A DNA stretch of 64,000 nucleotides from Actinoplanes sp. TBRC 11911 (GTDB lineage: Bacteria; Actinomycetota; Actinomycetes; Mycobacteriales; Micromonosporaceae), in the NCBI RefSeq assembly GCF_012933445.1, contig NZ_JABBNC010000009.1, forward strand, positions 124,001-188,000, given 5' to 3'. This document shows, one piece after another, positions 1 to 8,485 of this stretch. Position 1 is the first letter of the stretch; each line of letters starts with the position of its first letter. The notes under the pieces were generated by a model. The model saw only the letters and a list, made by a program, of their open reading frames with translations. It did no database searches and was not told the origin of the DNA. Position numbers and translations under genes: made by a program.

Positions 1-376
1 TGGCCAGCGCGGTGTCGACGTAGTCGTCGACCTCCTCGCGGAGCCGCTGCGCCTCGGTGCGGGCCTCGGCGATGATCCGGGCGCCCTCGTGCTCGGCGGA
101 GACCGTGATCTCGTTTACCGAGACCAGCCGCGTGTGCTCGGTCTCGGCCTCGTTGACGATCCGGTCGGCCTCGCGGCGGCCGGCCTCGATGATCCGGTCC
201 CGCTCGTCCAGGACCGCGGCGGCCTTGCGGAGTTCCGAGGGCAGCTCGGATCGCAGATCGTCGAGGCGCTCGATCATCTCGCCGCGGTCGAACATGAAGT
301 TCGTCCGCGACATCGGGACGGAGCGCGCTTCCTGGACGATTTCGATGATTTCGTCGATGCGGTCGAGCGGATCCAC
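1..376 (-). CDS. SepIVA/DivIVA-like coiled-coil septation protein (partial, C-terminus off window)
   Basis: The 125 visible N-terminal residues start at a GTG (VDPLDRIDEIIEIVQEARSV) and are almost entirely predicted coiled coil, rich in Arg, Glu and Ala (EAGRREADRIVNEAETEH and similar heptads). This is the DivIVA-like family often misannotated as ATP synthase subunit B; the mycobacterial member is SepIVA, a cytoplasmic septum protein. It lies downstream of coaD on the same strand, a neighbourhood usual for this gene in Actinobacteria. The gene continues past position 1, so length and C-terminus cannot be judged. Family call is firm; equating it with SepIVA function is inference from family and position. 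Confidence 0.75.
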   Translation of the reverse strand, partial: MDPLDRIDEIIEIVQEARSVPMSRTNFMFDRGEMIERLDDLRSELPSELRKAAAVLDERDRIIEAGRREADRIVNEAETEHTRLVSVNEITVSAEHEGARIIAEARTEAQRLREEVDDYVDTALA

Positions 377-514
377 CGGTGGTTACTCCTGTCCCATCCA
401 ACCGCCCCGCCCACCACCCAATAGCGGACTCACGGCTCTGTCCCCAGCACCCCACGCTGCGTGGTGCGATCACGTTACTGCGTCCGTGCCGCCGAGGTTT
501 TCGGCACGCCGGGC

Positions 515-994
515 TCAGTTCTGCTTGAGCCGCGCGGCCAGTCGCTCACCGACGAAGTCCGGCACGTACGCCGAGGCGTCGCCACCCCACTTGACCACGT
601 CTTTGACAAGACTGGACGACAAGAACGAGTAGAGCGGATTCGTCGGCATGAACAACGTCTCCACGCCGGACAACCCGATGTTCATCTGCGCCATCTGCAA
701 CTCGTAGTCGAAATCACTCACCGCACGGAGACCCTTGATCACCACGGCCGCGCCCTGGGCCCGGCAGAAATCCACCAGCAGGCCGTGGAACGCGGCAACC
801 CGGACGTTGGTGTAAGCGGCGGTCGCCTCACTCAACATCTCGAGGCGTTCCTCGATCGTGAACAAACCCGTCTTCGAGTGATTGATCAGTACGCCGATGA
901 TCACTTCGTCGAAAAGCCGGCTGGCCCTTTCGACGATGTCGAGGTGCCCGTTGGTGACCGGATCGAAGGAACCGGGACAGACCGCGCGTCTCAT
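515..994 (-). CDS. coaD: Phosphopantetheine adenylyltransferase
   Basis: CoaD transfers AMP from ATP to 4'-phosphopantetheine, giving dephospho-CoA, the fourth step of CoA synthesis in the cytoplasm. The 159-residue protein has the nucleotidyltransferase signature near its N-terminus (PGSFDPVTNGHLDI, with the T/HxGH site) and the C-terminal SSSLVKDV segment corresponding to the ISSTxxR/K loop. Length matches the family. The start MRRAVCPGSF is chosen because its ATG overlaps the rsmD stop by four bases (ATGA), which implies translational coupling; a longer in-frame start 18 bases upstream would lie inside rsmD and is not needed. Confidence 0.95.
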   Translation of the reverse strand: MRRAVCPGSFDPVTNGHLDIVERASRLFDEVIIGVLINHSKTGLFTIEERLEMLSEATAAYTNVRVAAFHGLLVDFCRAQGAAVVIKGLRAVSDFDYELQMAQMNIGLSGVETLFMPTNPLYSFLSSSLVKDVVKWGGDASAYVPDFVGERLAARLKQN

Positions 995-1554
995 GATCGA
1001 CGACCGTACCAAAGAGTGGTCTCCCCGTAACGCCGGCTGCGGTCGCCGGTGATGCCGTCCACCCAGGTCACGGCGCCGCCTCTAGTGGCACGTTCGAATG
1101 CGATCACCGCGTCCGGGGCGAGCCAGCCGAAATCGACCAGGGCGAGCTGCACCTCGGCGACCTCGGTGGCGTCGACGGCGTACGGGGGATCGGCGAAGAC
1201 CACGTCGTAGGGGCCACCGTCCGGCGGGCCGGCCAGCGCGTGCGCGACCTTGCCGGTGACCAGACGAGCCGCATTGCCGACACGTAAGGCCACGATGTTG
1301 TCGCGGATGGTACGGGCGGCGCGCGCTTCCGATTCGACGAGAAGCGCATGATCGGCGCCACGTGACAATGCCTCGAGACCGACCGCACCGGATCCGGCAT
1401 ACAGGTCGGCGAATCGCACGCCGGTCAAGTCGATCATCGAGTCGAGGGAGCTGAAAAATGCCTCGCGGACACGATCCGAAGTGGGCCGCGTGAGAGCACC
1501 GGCCGGAGCGGACAGTCGCCGCCCGCCGTGCGCCCCGGCGATGATCCTTGTCAT
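991..1554 (-). CDS. rsmD: 16S rRNA (guanine(966)-N(2))-methyltransferase
   Basis: RsmD methylates G966 (E. coli numbering) of 16S rRNA using S-adenosylmethionine. The 187-residue product begins MTRIIAGAHGGRRL, the conserved family start; an upstream in-frame extension (to 1632) lacks similarity and is rejected. The SAM-binding loop LYAGSGAVGLEALSRGA lies around residues 50-66 and the catalytic amino-methyltransferase motif FADPPY around residue 120. It is followed by coaD with a four-base overlap, forming an rsmD-coaD unit as in many Actinobacteria. Here rsmD is separated from recG by an inserted surface-protein gene on the other strand. Confidence 0.94.
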   Translation of the reverse strand: MTRIIAGAHGGRRLSAPAGALTRPTSDRVREAFFSSLDSMIDLTGVRFADLYAGSGAVGLEALSRGADHALLVESEARAARTIRDNIVALRVGNAARLVTGKVAHALAGPPDGGPYDVVFADPPYAVDATEVAEVQLALVDFGWLAPDAVIAFERATRGGAVTWVDGITGDRSRRYGETTLWYGRRS

Positions 1555-1889
1555 GCGCGCTCGCGCGAGTATGCGGTGGACACGACTTGAAGCTACTTCA
1601 CCACTTACGCACCGCAACCGCCGAGTGAACAATTCCCCATTCCATCACCACTCTCGGCATCGGTTCTGTGCCGCCTAGTCGATGGAAGATCACGGATCCG
1701 TTACAACACACTTAAGTGTCCCTGAGGGATTTCCCAGGTTCCCATTACTCGCTATGGTCATCGCCTGTTGTGGGCGGCATTTGTCGCTTGCAGACGACGT
1801 GGGGAGGCGTCGTCGACGGCTGTCGCTATTTGTCGCGACGGCCCACCGCTTCCTCGCCGCACCCCGTTGATCCCATCACAGGAGTAGGC
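1555..1889. other. Divergent intergenic region between rsmD and the LPXTG gene
   Basis: No convincing gene. It must hold the promoters of both flanking genes. A perfect 12-bp palindrome ACACTTAAGTGT lies at 1708-1719, and a ribosome-binding site AGGAG sits at 1880-1884 just before the GTG of the surface-protein gene. An in-frame extension of that gene through this region exists but would carry no signal peptide at its start, so it is rejected. Confidence 0.6.
1708..1719. promoter_or_regulatory. Perfect 12-bp palindrome, possible operator
   Basis: ACACTTAAGTGT is self-complementary and lies about 170 bases upstream of the surface-protein start and about 150 bases upstream of rsmD. Its AT-rich centre in a GC-rich genome suggests a protein-binding site, but no regulator can be named from the sequence. 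Confidence 0.3.
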
Positions 1890-2894
1890 GTGAACCTGCT
1901 TAAAACAAAGCTTGGGCGGACCTCCGCGGTCATCGCCGGCTCGATCATCGGCCTCGCCGGTGTCGCCGTGTTCGCCTCGCCCGCCAGCGCCCACGCACCG
2001 ACCGTCAAGGGCGAGTCGTCGTGTGTCGCGGACAGCGGCGAGTGGACCGCCACGTGGCACATCGGGAACGACTACAACAATCCCGCGCACGCTTCGTCGA
2101 TCACCGTGACGGAGTACAAGAAGGGCACGGCTCTCGACACCAAGACCGTCGAGATCCCGGCCGACACCGTCTTCAAGCCGAACTCGTCGAACAACATCGA
2201 CGAGCAGGTCATGGCCGAGACCAAGGTGACCAACAAGGACGTCACCAAGGTCGAGATCAAGGTCGTCCTGCTCTGGGAGGACGGCTACACCAACGACGGC
2301 AAGTACGGCCACGGCAAGCCGGTGACGGCGACCACCCGCAAGGGCGACGCCTGCAAGCCCAACCCGACCCCGTCGGACAGCCAGTCGGCGTCCCCGTCGC
2401 CGTCGGCGAGCGAGTCGTCGTCCGCCACCCCGTCGGAGACGGCGTCCACCCCGTCGGACACCCCGACCACCCCGGACATCCCGGTCGCGCCGTCTGACGT
2501 CACGCCGATCCTGGTCCAGGACTGCACCACGATGACCCTCGGCCTGAAGAACCCGGCCGACAGCATCCCGCTGAAGCTCGACTACGACACCAGCAAGGGC
2601 GAGCACCGCACGCTCACCGTCAAGCCGGGTGCCGAGGGCTCCGAGAAGTTCTCCGCCGTGCCGGGCTTCTGGGTCAAGCTGACCCTGACCGCCACCATCA
2701 ACGGCGAGACGCAGTCCGACTTCGTCAAGGTCGACTACCAGAAGCCGGCCAACTGCGACAACGGCGAGGGTGGCGGCCTGCCCGTCACCGGTGCCGCCGC
2801 TGGTGGCATCGCCGGTGGCGCCGCGGTCCTGCTGGCCGCCGGTGGCGTCCTCTTCGTGATGGCCCGCCGTCGCAAGGTGAAGTTCACCGCCTGA
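1890..2894 (+). CDS. LPXTG-type cell-wall-anchored surface protein, function unknown
   Basis: Secreted, sortase-anchored protein of 334 residues. The GTG start at 1890 is preceded by AGGAG and opens a classical signal peptide (basic MNLLKTKLGR, hydrophobic core, ASA cleavage site before HAP). Mature protein: a first beta-rich domain with a Cys pair (about residues 40-155), a Ser/Pro/Thr-rich linker (about 156-200), a second Cys-containing domain (about 205-290), then the sorting signal LPVTG at about residue 297, a hydrophobic helix and a basic tail RRRKVKF. Similar two-domain LPXTG proteins are common in Actinoplanes and Streptomyces; no ligand or enzymatic function is apparent. A strong terminator follows, so it is probably monocistronic. 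Confidence 0.85.
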   Translation: MNLLKTKLGRTSAVIAGSIIGLAGVAVFASPASAHAPTVKGESSCVADSGEWTATWHIGNDYNNPAHASSITVTEYKKGTALDTKTVEIPADTVFKPNSSNNIDEQVMAETKVTNKDVTKVEIKVVLLWEDGYTNDGKYGHGKPVTATTRKGDACKPNPTPSDSQSASPSPSASESSSATPSETASTPSDTPTTPDIPVAPSDVTPILVQDCTTMTLGLKNPADSIPLKLDYDTSKGEHRTLTVKPGAEGSEKFSAVPGFWVKLTLTATINGETQSDFVKVDYQKPANCDNGEGGGLPVTGAAAGGIAGGAAVLLAAGGVLFVMARRRKVKFTA

Positions 2895-2920
2895 CACCAA
2901 CCCGTCAGCTCCTGAGAAGG

Positions 2921-2950
2921 GCGCGCCGACTCCGGTCGGCGCGCTTTTTT
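2921..2950 (+). terminator. Rho-independent terminator of the LPXTG gene
   Basis: A perfect 10-bp stem (GCGCGCCGAC / GTCGGCGCGC) with a 4-base loop, followed directly by six T residues, 26 bases after the stop codon. Confidence 0.93.
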
Positions 2951-2976
2951 CATGCCCCCACAACGGAAAGCCCCGC

Positions 2977-3162
2977 GGTGTGGTGACCTACGCCGCCGCC
3001 ACCGCCCGCATTCGCCACACCGCGAGCGCAGCACCCAAGGTGTGGGCACCCACGACGCCGCCACCACCCGCAATCCCCACACCGAGGCGAACCACCAGCA
3101 GGTGTGGGCACCCACACCCCTCCCCCCGCCCAGACTCCCCACACCGCTCGCGGCATGAGTGG
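2977..3162. repeat. Three tandem 62-bp repeats, each holding a GGTGTGG/CCACACC inverted repeat
   Basis: GGTGTGG occurs at 2977, 3039 and 3101, exactly 62 bases apart, and in each unit its inverse CCACACC follows at the same offset (3015, 3077, 3139). The 31-base segments between the arms are similar but degenerate (rich in CCGCCACC). Each unit could fold into a hairpin as DNA or RNA. The array fills the space between the surface-protein terminator and the convergent DUF952 gene. Possible open frames across it have no recognisable product. Confidence 0.85.
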
Positions 3163-3186
3163 GCGGCGGGCGGCGGGCGCGGTGGG

Positions 3187-3552
3187 CTACGCCGGCATTC
3201 GGGGGGCGCGCGTGAAGCTTTCCGGGGAGAAGGAGCCGTCGGGATCGGGGGCGTAGTCACGGGTCGCTACCACGGCGGTGACGGGCAACGCCGCGTACAG
3301 GTGAGGGAAAAGCCAGCCGTCGGGATGAGGTGGATCGCCTTCCTCCCAGACGATCGGGGCCGGCAGGCGGGACTCGTCGATCTCCAGCACGACCATGTCC
3401 GGCCGGCCGCGGAACAGTGCCGTCGCGGGGACGTGCAGCTGTTCCTCGGTCGAGCAGTGGATGAAACCTTGGCTCGCCAGCGAATCCGCGGTGTAGACGC
3501 CCGCGGCCCGCGCGGCCGCCCACTCGTCGCGGGTGCAGATATGCAGGATCAA
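3187..3552 (-). CDS. DUF952 family protein
   Basis: A 121-residue protein of the DUF952 family: it opens with ILHICTRDEWAAARAAGVY and contains the conserved GFIHCSTEEQL segment, LEIDESRL and the FPHLYAALP motif near the C-terminus. Members are small cytoplasmic proteins related in fold to ADP-ribosyltransferases; no reaction has been firmly assigned and I do not assign one. The ATG overlaps the recG stop by four bases, so it is the last gene of the FakA-like/recG/DUF952 operon and probably translationally coupled to recG. Confidence 0.85.
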   Translation of the reverse strand: MILHICTRDEWAAARAAGVYTADSLASQGFIHCSTEEQLHVPATALFRGRPDMVVLEIDESRLPAPIVWEEGDPPHPDGWLFPHLYAALPVTAVVATRDYAPDPDGSFSPESFTRAPRMPA

Positions 3553-5729
3553 CCCTTCTCCAAATACTCGGCGCGTTCCTCGTCGACGAACGCCGCGACC
3601 GACGCCGCCAACGCGGGATAGTTCGAAAGATCGGAATCGTCCTGGACGAGCGACGACGCCTCCGCCCGGGCGTCGGTGATCAGCTTTGCGTCGCGCAGCA
3701 ACGACAACAGGCGCAGATGCGAATGGCGCCCGGACTGGGACGCGCCCAGCACGTCGCCTTCGCGACGCTGTTCCAGGTCGATCTCGGAGAGCTTGAAACC
3801 GTCGGTGGTGGAGGCGACCGCGTCCAGCCGTTCGCGAGCGGGGGTGCCCTCGACGGACTCGGTCACCAGCAGGCAGACGCCCGGCGCCGTGCCCCGGCCC
3901 ACCCGGCCGCGCAACTGGTGCAGCTGGGAGACCCCGAAACGGTCGGCGTCCATAATGATCATCACGGTGGCGTTGGGCACGTCCACGCCGACCTCGATCA
4001 CCGTGGTGGCGACCAGGACGTCGAGGTCGCCGGCCGCGAACGAGCGCATCACCGCGTCTTTCTCGTCGGCGGGCAGCTTGCCGTGCAGGACACCGATCCG
4101 CAGGCCGTGCAACGGTCCCTCGGCCAGCAGCGGCGCCACCTCGGTCACGGCCAGCGGCGGGCGGCGCGCGGGCTCATTGTCCGACGGGGGCTCCTCGTCG
4201 TCGCCGGCGCCGATGCGCGGACACACCACGTAGGCCTGGTGGCCGGCCTGGACCTCCTCGCGCACGCGGCGCCAGGCACGATCGAGAAACGCGGGCTTCT
4301 CGGGCGGCACCACGTGCGACGCGATCGGCGAGCGGCCGCGCGGCAACTGGGACAAAGTGGAGGTTTCCAGATCTCCGTAGACCGTCATGGCGACCGTACG
4401 GGGAATGGGTGTCGCTGTCATCACGAGAACGTGCGGCGGACGGGACGCCTTGGCCCGCAGGGCATCGCGCTGCTCGACGCCGAACCGGTGCTGCTCGTCG
4501 ACCACGATCAGCCCCAGATCGTGGAAGTCGACCCCTTCGTAGAGCAGCGCGTGCGTGCCGATCACGATGCCCGCCCGCCCGTCCGCGACCTTGCCCAGCG
4601 CCGCCCGCCGGGCCGCCGCCCCGAGCGAGCCGGTGACCAGGGTGAGCTGCGTGCCGGCCGGGTCGCCGTCGATCTCCCCGGCCCGGCCCAGGGCGCCGAG
4701 CTGCTGGCTGATCCCCCGGAAGTGTTGCGTGGCGAGCACCTCGGTCGGCGCGAGCAGGGCGGCCTGCCCGCCGGCGTCGACCACCTGCAGCATCGCGCGC
4801 ACCGACACCAGCGTCTTGCCGGAACCCACCTCGCCCTGCAGCAGCCGGTGCATCGGATGCGGCTGCGCCAGGTCGGCGGCGATCTCCTCGCCCACGGTTC
4901 GCTGCCCGTCGGTGAGCTCGTACGGCAGGCCGGCGTCGAATTTCGCGAGGATCCCGTCGTCGCGGCGCGGCCGGGCCTCGCCGGGGCTCTCGGCCGCCTT
5001 GGCCCTGCGCTGCACCAACGTCAGCTGGACCGCGAACGCCTCGTCCCACTTGAGGCGGTACCGCGCCGCGTACAGCGCCTCCTTCGACGTCGGGCGGTGG
5101 ATCTCGTGCAGGGCGGTGCCGATGCCGACCAGATTGCGGTTGGCGCGCACCCCGGCGGGCAGCGGATCGGCCGGCGGCTGGAACGTGTCGAGGACCGTGC
5201 GGACGCACTTCGCGATGACCCAGGTCGGCACGGCTTGCGCGGCCGGGTACACCGGGATCAGCGCGCCGGCGAACTCCTCGATCTCCTCGGCGGCCTCGTC
5301 CTGCGTCGCGTCCGCGCTCAGCAACTGGTAGGCGGGGCCGTTGAGCTGGCGCTTGCCGCGGAAGTCGGTGACCTTGCCGGCGAACAGCCCCCACCGGCCC
5401 CGCTTGAGATCGCGCTCGCGCCACGCCTGGTTGAAGAAGGTGCAGGTCAGCGTGGCCCCGGAACCGTCCCCAATGGTGATCTCGAGCATGTTGCCCTTGC
5501 GCTGGCGCATCGGTTTCACGCTGACCGACTGCACCTGGGCGAGCACGGTGACCTGCTCGCCGATCTCCAGAGCGCGCAGGTCGGTCTGCTCGCCGCGCTC
5601 GTCGTAGCGCCGCGGGAAGTGATAGATCAGGTCACCGGCGGTGTGCAGCTCGAGGTGGGTGGCAAGAGCTTTCGCCGTACGGTCGCCGAGCACCTTACGA
5701 AGCGGGGTGTCGGTGGTGGTCTCGTTCAT
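3549..5729 (-). CDS. recG: ATP-dependent DNA helicase RecG
   Basis: RecG reverses stalled replication forks and branch-migrates Holliday junctions. The 726-residue protein has the N-terminal wedge/OB domain (about 1-170, including DLIYHFPRRYDERG), Walker A LLQGEVGSGKT around residue 300, the DExH box as VVDEQHRFGVEQ, motif III MTATPIPRT, and the C-terminal helicase motifs including QLRGRVGRG. Length is normal for the family. The start MNETTTDTPL overlaps the upstream FakA-like gene stop by four bases. recG next to a DAK2/FakA-like gene and rpmB is the standard actinobacterial arrangement. Confidence 0.96.
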   Translation of the reverse strand: MNETTTDTPLRKVLGDRTAKALATHLELHTAGDLIYHFPRRYDERGEQTDLRALEIGEQVTVLAQVQSVSVKPMRQRKGNMLEITIGDGSGATLTCTFFNQAWRERDLKRGRWGLFAGKVTDFRGKRQLNGPAYQLLSADATQDEAAEEIEEFAGALIPVYPAAQAVPTWVIAKCVRTVLDTFQPPADPLPAGVRANRNLVGIGTALHEIHRPTSKEALYAARYRLKWDEAFAVQLTLVQRRAKAAESPGEARPRRDDGILAKFDAGLPYELTDGQRTVGEEIAADLAQPHPMHRLLQGEVGSGKTLVSVRAMLQVVDAGGQAALLAPTEVLATQHFRGISQQLGALGRAGEIDGDPAGTQLTLVTGSLGAAARRAALGKVADGRAGIVIGTHALLYEGVDFHDLGLIVVDEQHRFGVEQRDALRAKASRPPHVLVMTATPIPRTVAMTVYGDLETSTLSQLPRGRSPIASHVVPPEKPAFLDRAWRRVREEVQAGHQAYVVCPRIGAGDDEEPPSDNEPARRPPLAVTEVAPLLAEGPLHGLRIGVLHGKLPADEKDAVMRSFAAGDLDVLVATTVIEVGVDVPNATVMIIMDADRFGVSQLHQLRGRVGRGTAPGVCLLVTESVEGTPARERLDAVASTTDGFKLSEIDLEQRREGDVLGASQSGRHSHLRLLSLLRDAKLITDARAEASSLVQDDSDLSNYPALAASVAAFVDEERAEYLEKG

Positions 5730-7285
5730 TCGACTCCAACCAACAGGTGGTAGCGCGGCTGGTCGCCCGCATAACAGTGCAGCTCGACGAACGGCCAGGT
5801 CTGCGTCGCGTGGGCGCGCAGCGTCTGCTCCAGCGAGGCTGGCACGTCGGCGCCGAGCACCACGGTGGCCAGCTCACCGCCGCCGCCCAGCATCCGGTCG
5901 AGCAGCCGGCGGCTGACCTCGGCCAGATCGGTGCCGATCAGGTGCACCTCGCCGTCGACCAGCCCGAGCAGATCACCGGCCCGGCACGGTCCGGCGACGG
6001 TGAGCGAGTCGCGCTCGGCGCTGCAGACCTCGCCGTAGCGGCACGCGCCGGCCGCCTCGGCCATCCCGATCACGTCGTCGGTGAACGCGCGCGCGGTGTC
6101 ACGCACCGCGAGGGCGGCGAGGGCCTGGACCGGCGATCGGGTGGGGACGACGCTCACCCGTACGCCCAAGGTCTCGGCCTCGCGGGCGGCGGAGACGGCG
6201 ACGGCATGGGTGTTGCCGTCGTTCGGCAGCAGGACCACCAGGCCGGCCCCGGTCGTGGTGATCGCCTCGACCATCTCCCGGGTGGACGGGTTACGCCCGA
6301 CGACTGTCGCGCCCTCGGCCTCGAACAGCGCGGTGAGGCCGTCGCCCGCCGCGACGACGACCGCCCCGCGCTTGGCCGGGTCGGCCACCGGGTGGGCACC
6401 CTGGTCGAGCGGCGTGACGCTGATGCGGTGCGGGCGGCCCGCCTCGATGCCCGCCTCCAGCGCGGCCCCGATCTCGGCGGCCTGGACGTGCACATGAACG
6501 TTCCACGTGGTGTCGCCGTCGCCGACGATGACCACCGAGTCGCCCAGCTCGCCGAGCACGCGGCGCAGCTCGTCGACCGCGGGGGCGTCGAGCAGATATT
6601 GCACCTCGTAGCCGAAGGAGCTCATGTCCGGCTTCGCATCGTCGGCCACCCTCTCGATCGGAACCGTGTCGGCCGCGTCGCCCAGGGCCTCGACCAGCGC
6701 GTCCAGCAGCAGGCAGAGGCCGCGGCCGCCGGCGTCGACGACCCCGGCGCGGGCCAGGACGGGAAGCTGCTGGGGGGTGCGCGCCAACGCCTCGGCGGCC
6801 GATCGCGCGGCGGCCCGCGCGACCGCGACCAGGTCGTCGGACTTGATCCGGCCGGCCCCCTCGGCCGCGGCGGCGACCACCGACAGGACCGTGCCCTCGA
6901 CCGGGCGGGACACCGCGGCATAGGCCGCCTCGGACGCCGAGCGCAGCGCCCGGGCCAGCTCGAGGCCGCGGACCGCCACCGACGAGGACAGGCTGTCGGC
7001 CATGCCACGCAGGATCTGGGAGACGATGACCCCGGAATTGCCCCGGGCGCCCAGCAGCGCCCCACGAGCCATCCGGCGCATCGCGCGCCCCGGCGGTGCC
7101 GGCGAGTCGAGCGACTCCAGCGCCTCCAGGGCCGATGTGAGGGTGAGCACCAAGTTGGTGCCGGTGTCGCCGTCTGGCACCGGATAGACGTTCAGCTCGT
7201 CGATTTCGTCCTGATGTGCCCGGAGTGCGGCCAGGCCACCACCGCACCAGCGGCGTACCGCGGCGGAGTCCAGGGTCTCGAGCAC
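5726..7285 (-). CDS. DAK2 domain-containing protein, FakA-like fatty acid kinase catalytic subunit
   Basis: A 519-residue protein with an N-terminal DhaL/DAK2 ATP-binding domain (about 1-200; the Mg-binding Asp cluster is visible as NVYPVPDGDTGTN) and a C-terminal DegV-like/FakA-type region (VLLPNDGNTHAVAVSAA; ATVVLGADVP). In Firmicutes FakA phosphorylates FakB-bound fatty acids for incorporation into phospholipid; the actinobacterial orthologue (Rv2974c/Rv2975c region) is less well studied. No FakB gene is in the window. Start MLETLDSAAVRRW matches the family. It is first in an operon with recG and the DUF952 gene, each junction overlapping by four bases, and divergent from rpmB. Confidence 0.85.
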   Translation of the reverse strand: MLETLDSAAVRRWCGGGLAALRAHQDEIDELNVYPVPDGDTGTNLVLTLTSALEALESLDSPAPPGRAMRRMARGALLGARGNSGVIVSQILRGMADSLSSSVAVRGLELARALRSASEAAYAAVSRPVEGTVLSVVAAAAEGAGRIKSDDLVAVARAAARSAAEALARTPQQLPVLARAGVVDAGGRGLCLLLDALVEALGDAADTVPIERVADDAKPDMSSFGYEVQYLLDAPAVDELRRVLGELGDSVVIVGDGDTTWNVHVHVQAAEIGAALEAGIEAGRPHRISVTPLDQGAHPVADPAKRGAVVVAAGDGLTALFEAEGATVVGRNPSTREMVEAITTTGAGLVVLLPNDGNTHAVAVSAAREAETLGVRVSVVPTRSPVQALAALAVRDTARAFTDDVIGMAEAAGACRYGEVCSAERDSLTVAGPCRAGDLLGLVDGEVHLIGTDLAEVSRRLLDRMLGGGGELATVVLGADVPASLEQTLRAHATQTWPFVELHCYAGDQPRYHLLVGVE

Positions 7286-7345
7286 GCGAAAATCGTACTA
7301 ACCACCCCTGACAATCTCCGGGGAGCGCGCGCTGACCGGGGCCGA

Positions 7346-7376
7346 TTGGCTGTCGCGCGGCGGCATCGGGTAGGCT
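7346..7376 (+). promoter_or_regulatory. Possible rpmB promoter
   Basis: TTGGCT at 7346-7351 and TAGGCT at 7371-7376 resemble sigma-70-type -35 and -10 boxes with a 19-base spacer, about 75 bases upstream of the rpmB start. The spacer is long, so the call is tentative. The ribosome-binding site AGGAG at 7441-7445 is clear. Confidence 0.35.
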
Positions 7377-7451
7377 TCCGAGGTTGCCTGCGGCGATGTT
7401 CGCTGGGGCCGTCAGTCTGTAACACCCAGTCGATCAACCCAGGAGTACCCC

Positions 7452-7643
7452 GTGGCTAGCGTGTGCGAGATCTGTGGCAAGGGACCGGGCTTCGGCCACA
7501 ACGTGTCCCACTCGCACCGGCGGACCAACCGCCGCTGGAACCCGAACATTCAGACGGTGCGCACCCCGGCCGGTGGCGGCACGACCAAGAAGCTCCAGGT
7601 CTGCACGTCGTGCATCAAGGCCGGCAAGGTCGTCCGCGCCTGA
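7452..7643 (+). CDS. rpmB: 50S ribosomal protein L28, zinc-binding type
   Basis: A 63-residue L28, structural protein of the large ribosomal subunit. It begins [24 protein letters not shown], the family signature. Two CxxC pairs (CEIC near residue 5 and CTSC near residue 51) mark the zinc-binding paralogue; Actinobacteria often also carry a Cys-less copy used under zinc limitation, not present here. The GTG start follows AGGAG by seven bases. It is monocistronic, divergent from the FakA-like operon, and followed by a strong hairpin. Confidence 0.96.
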   Translation: MASVCEICGKGPGFGHNVSHSHRRTNRRWNPNIQTVRTPAGGGTTKKLQVCTSCIKAGKVVRA

Positions 7644-7665
7644 GCTTCGGCTCACTCTGATCTTC

Positions 7666-7695
7666 CAGCCGCCGGGCCTGATGGCCCGGCGGCTG
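7666..7695. terminator. Terminator hairpin between rpmB and the convergent hydrolase gene
   Basis: A perfect 13-bp GC-rich stem (CAGCCGCCGGGCC / GGCCCGGCGGCTG) with a TGAT loop, 22 bases after the rpmB stop. It lacks a T-run, as is usual for actinobacterial terminators, and could act for both convergent transcripts. Confidence 0.8.
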
Positions 7696-7744
7696 AGTGT
7701 GTCTGCCCCAAGTCGAGCGCCCAACGGCACTGATGGGCGGCGCG

Positions 7745-8485
7745 TCAGAGGGCGGTCGGCTTGCCCGGTGTGAGCCACGTCAACGCGCCCGCCGGAAAGG
7801 CCGCGTCGATCTCGGCCCGCCCTTCGTGGAAATGTGACCACCCTTCGTAGTGCACCGGCACGACCACCCGCGGCCGCACCCGGGAAACCAGTGCCGCGGC
7901 GTCCCGGCCGGTCATCGTGAACCGGGCCGGACCCGTCAACCCGAACTGCACCCTTCCCAGATGCAGGATCGCCGTGTCGACGGTGAACCGCGAGGCCACC
8001 GACAACACGCCCGGGAAGAGCACAGTGTCCCCGGAGATCCACACGACCGGCGCAGACTCCGACACCCGCAGCGCGAACCCGGTCGTCGGCCCGACGATCG
8101 GCACGCTCCACGCCGGACCGTGCCGCGAGGGCGTCGCGATCACCGTCACGTCACCCACGCGCACCGACGAGAACGGCCGCAACCCGACGGCGTTCCCACC
8201 GAGCCGCCGAGCCGCGGCGACCGTCGTCACCACCACCGGCACCGCCGGCAACAGATCTCGGCCCGAATTATCCAAATTGTCCGCGTGCTGATCGTGCGTC
8301 AGCAACACCGCGTCGAACGAACCGAGCGACTCCAACGGCACCGCCGGCCCGGACAGCTTGCGCGACGACGTCCCCCAGCCGAACGAATACCGCCGGCCGG
8401 GAGCGTCAAATGTCGGATCGACCAGCAACCGCGCACCGCCGAACTCGACAAGCGTGGTCGGCCCGCCGATGTGCGTGACGGTCAC
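7745..8485 (-). CDS. MBL-fold metallo-hydrolase (UlaG-like)
   Basis: A 246-residue metallo-beta-lactamase-fold protein: metal-binding loop LLTHDQHADNLD around residue 70, SGDTVLFPG with the second-sphere Asp, and the C-terminal VVPVHYEGWSH His motif. The family includes lactonases and RNases; the substrate is not determinable. The start is taken as the GTG (VTVTHIGGPTTLVEFGGARL) whose GTGA overlaps the stop of the upstream alpha/beta hydrolase by four bases, which indicates coupling; a longer reading frame upstream lies inside that hydrolase in another frame and is not real. The two enzymes may act on one small molecule, which is inference from coupling only. Confidence 0.85.
   Translation of the reverse strand: MTVTHIGGPTTLVEFGGARLLVDPTFDAPGRRYSFGWGTSSRKLSGPAVPLESLGSFDAVLLTHDQHADNLDNSGRDLLPAVPVVVTTVAAARRLGGNAVGLRPFSSVRVGDVTVIATPSRHGPAWSVPIVGPTTGFALRVSESAPVVWISGDTVLFPGVLSVASRFTVDTAILHLGRVQFGLTGPARFTMTGRDAAALVSRVRPRVVVPVHYEGWSHFHEGRAEIDAAFPAGALTWLTPGKPTAL

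Noticed and set aside
7346..7376. High-confidence rpmB promoter
   Set aside because: The 19-base spacer is longer than usual, so it is kept only as a weak call.
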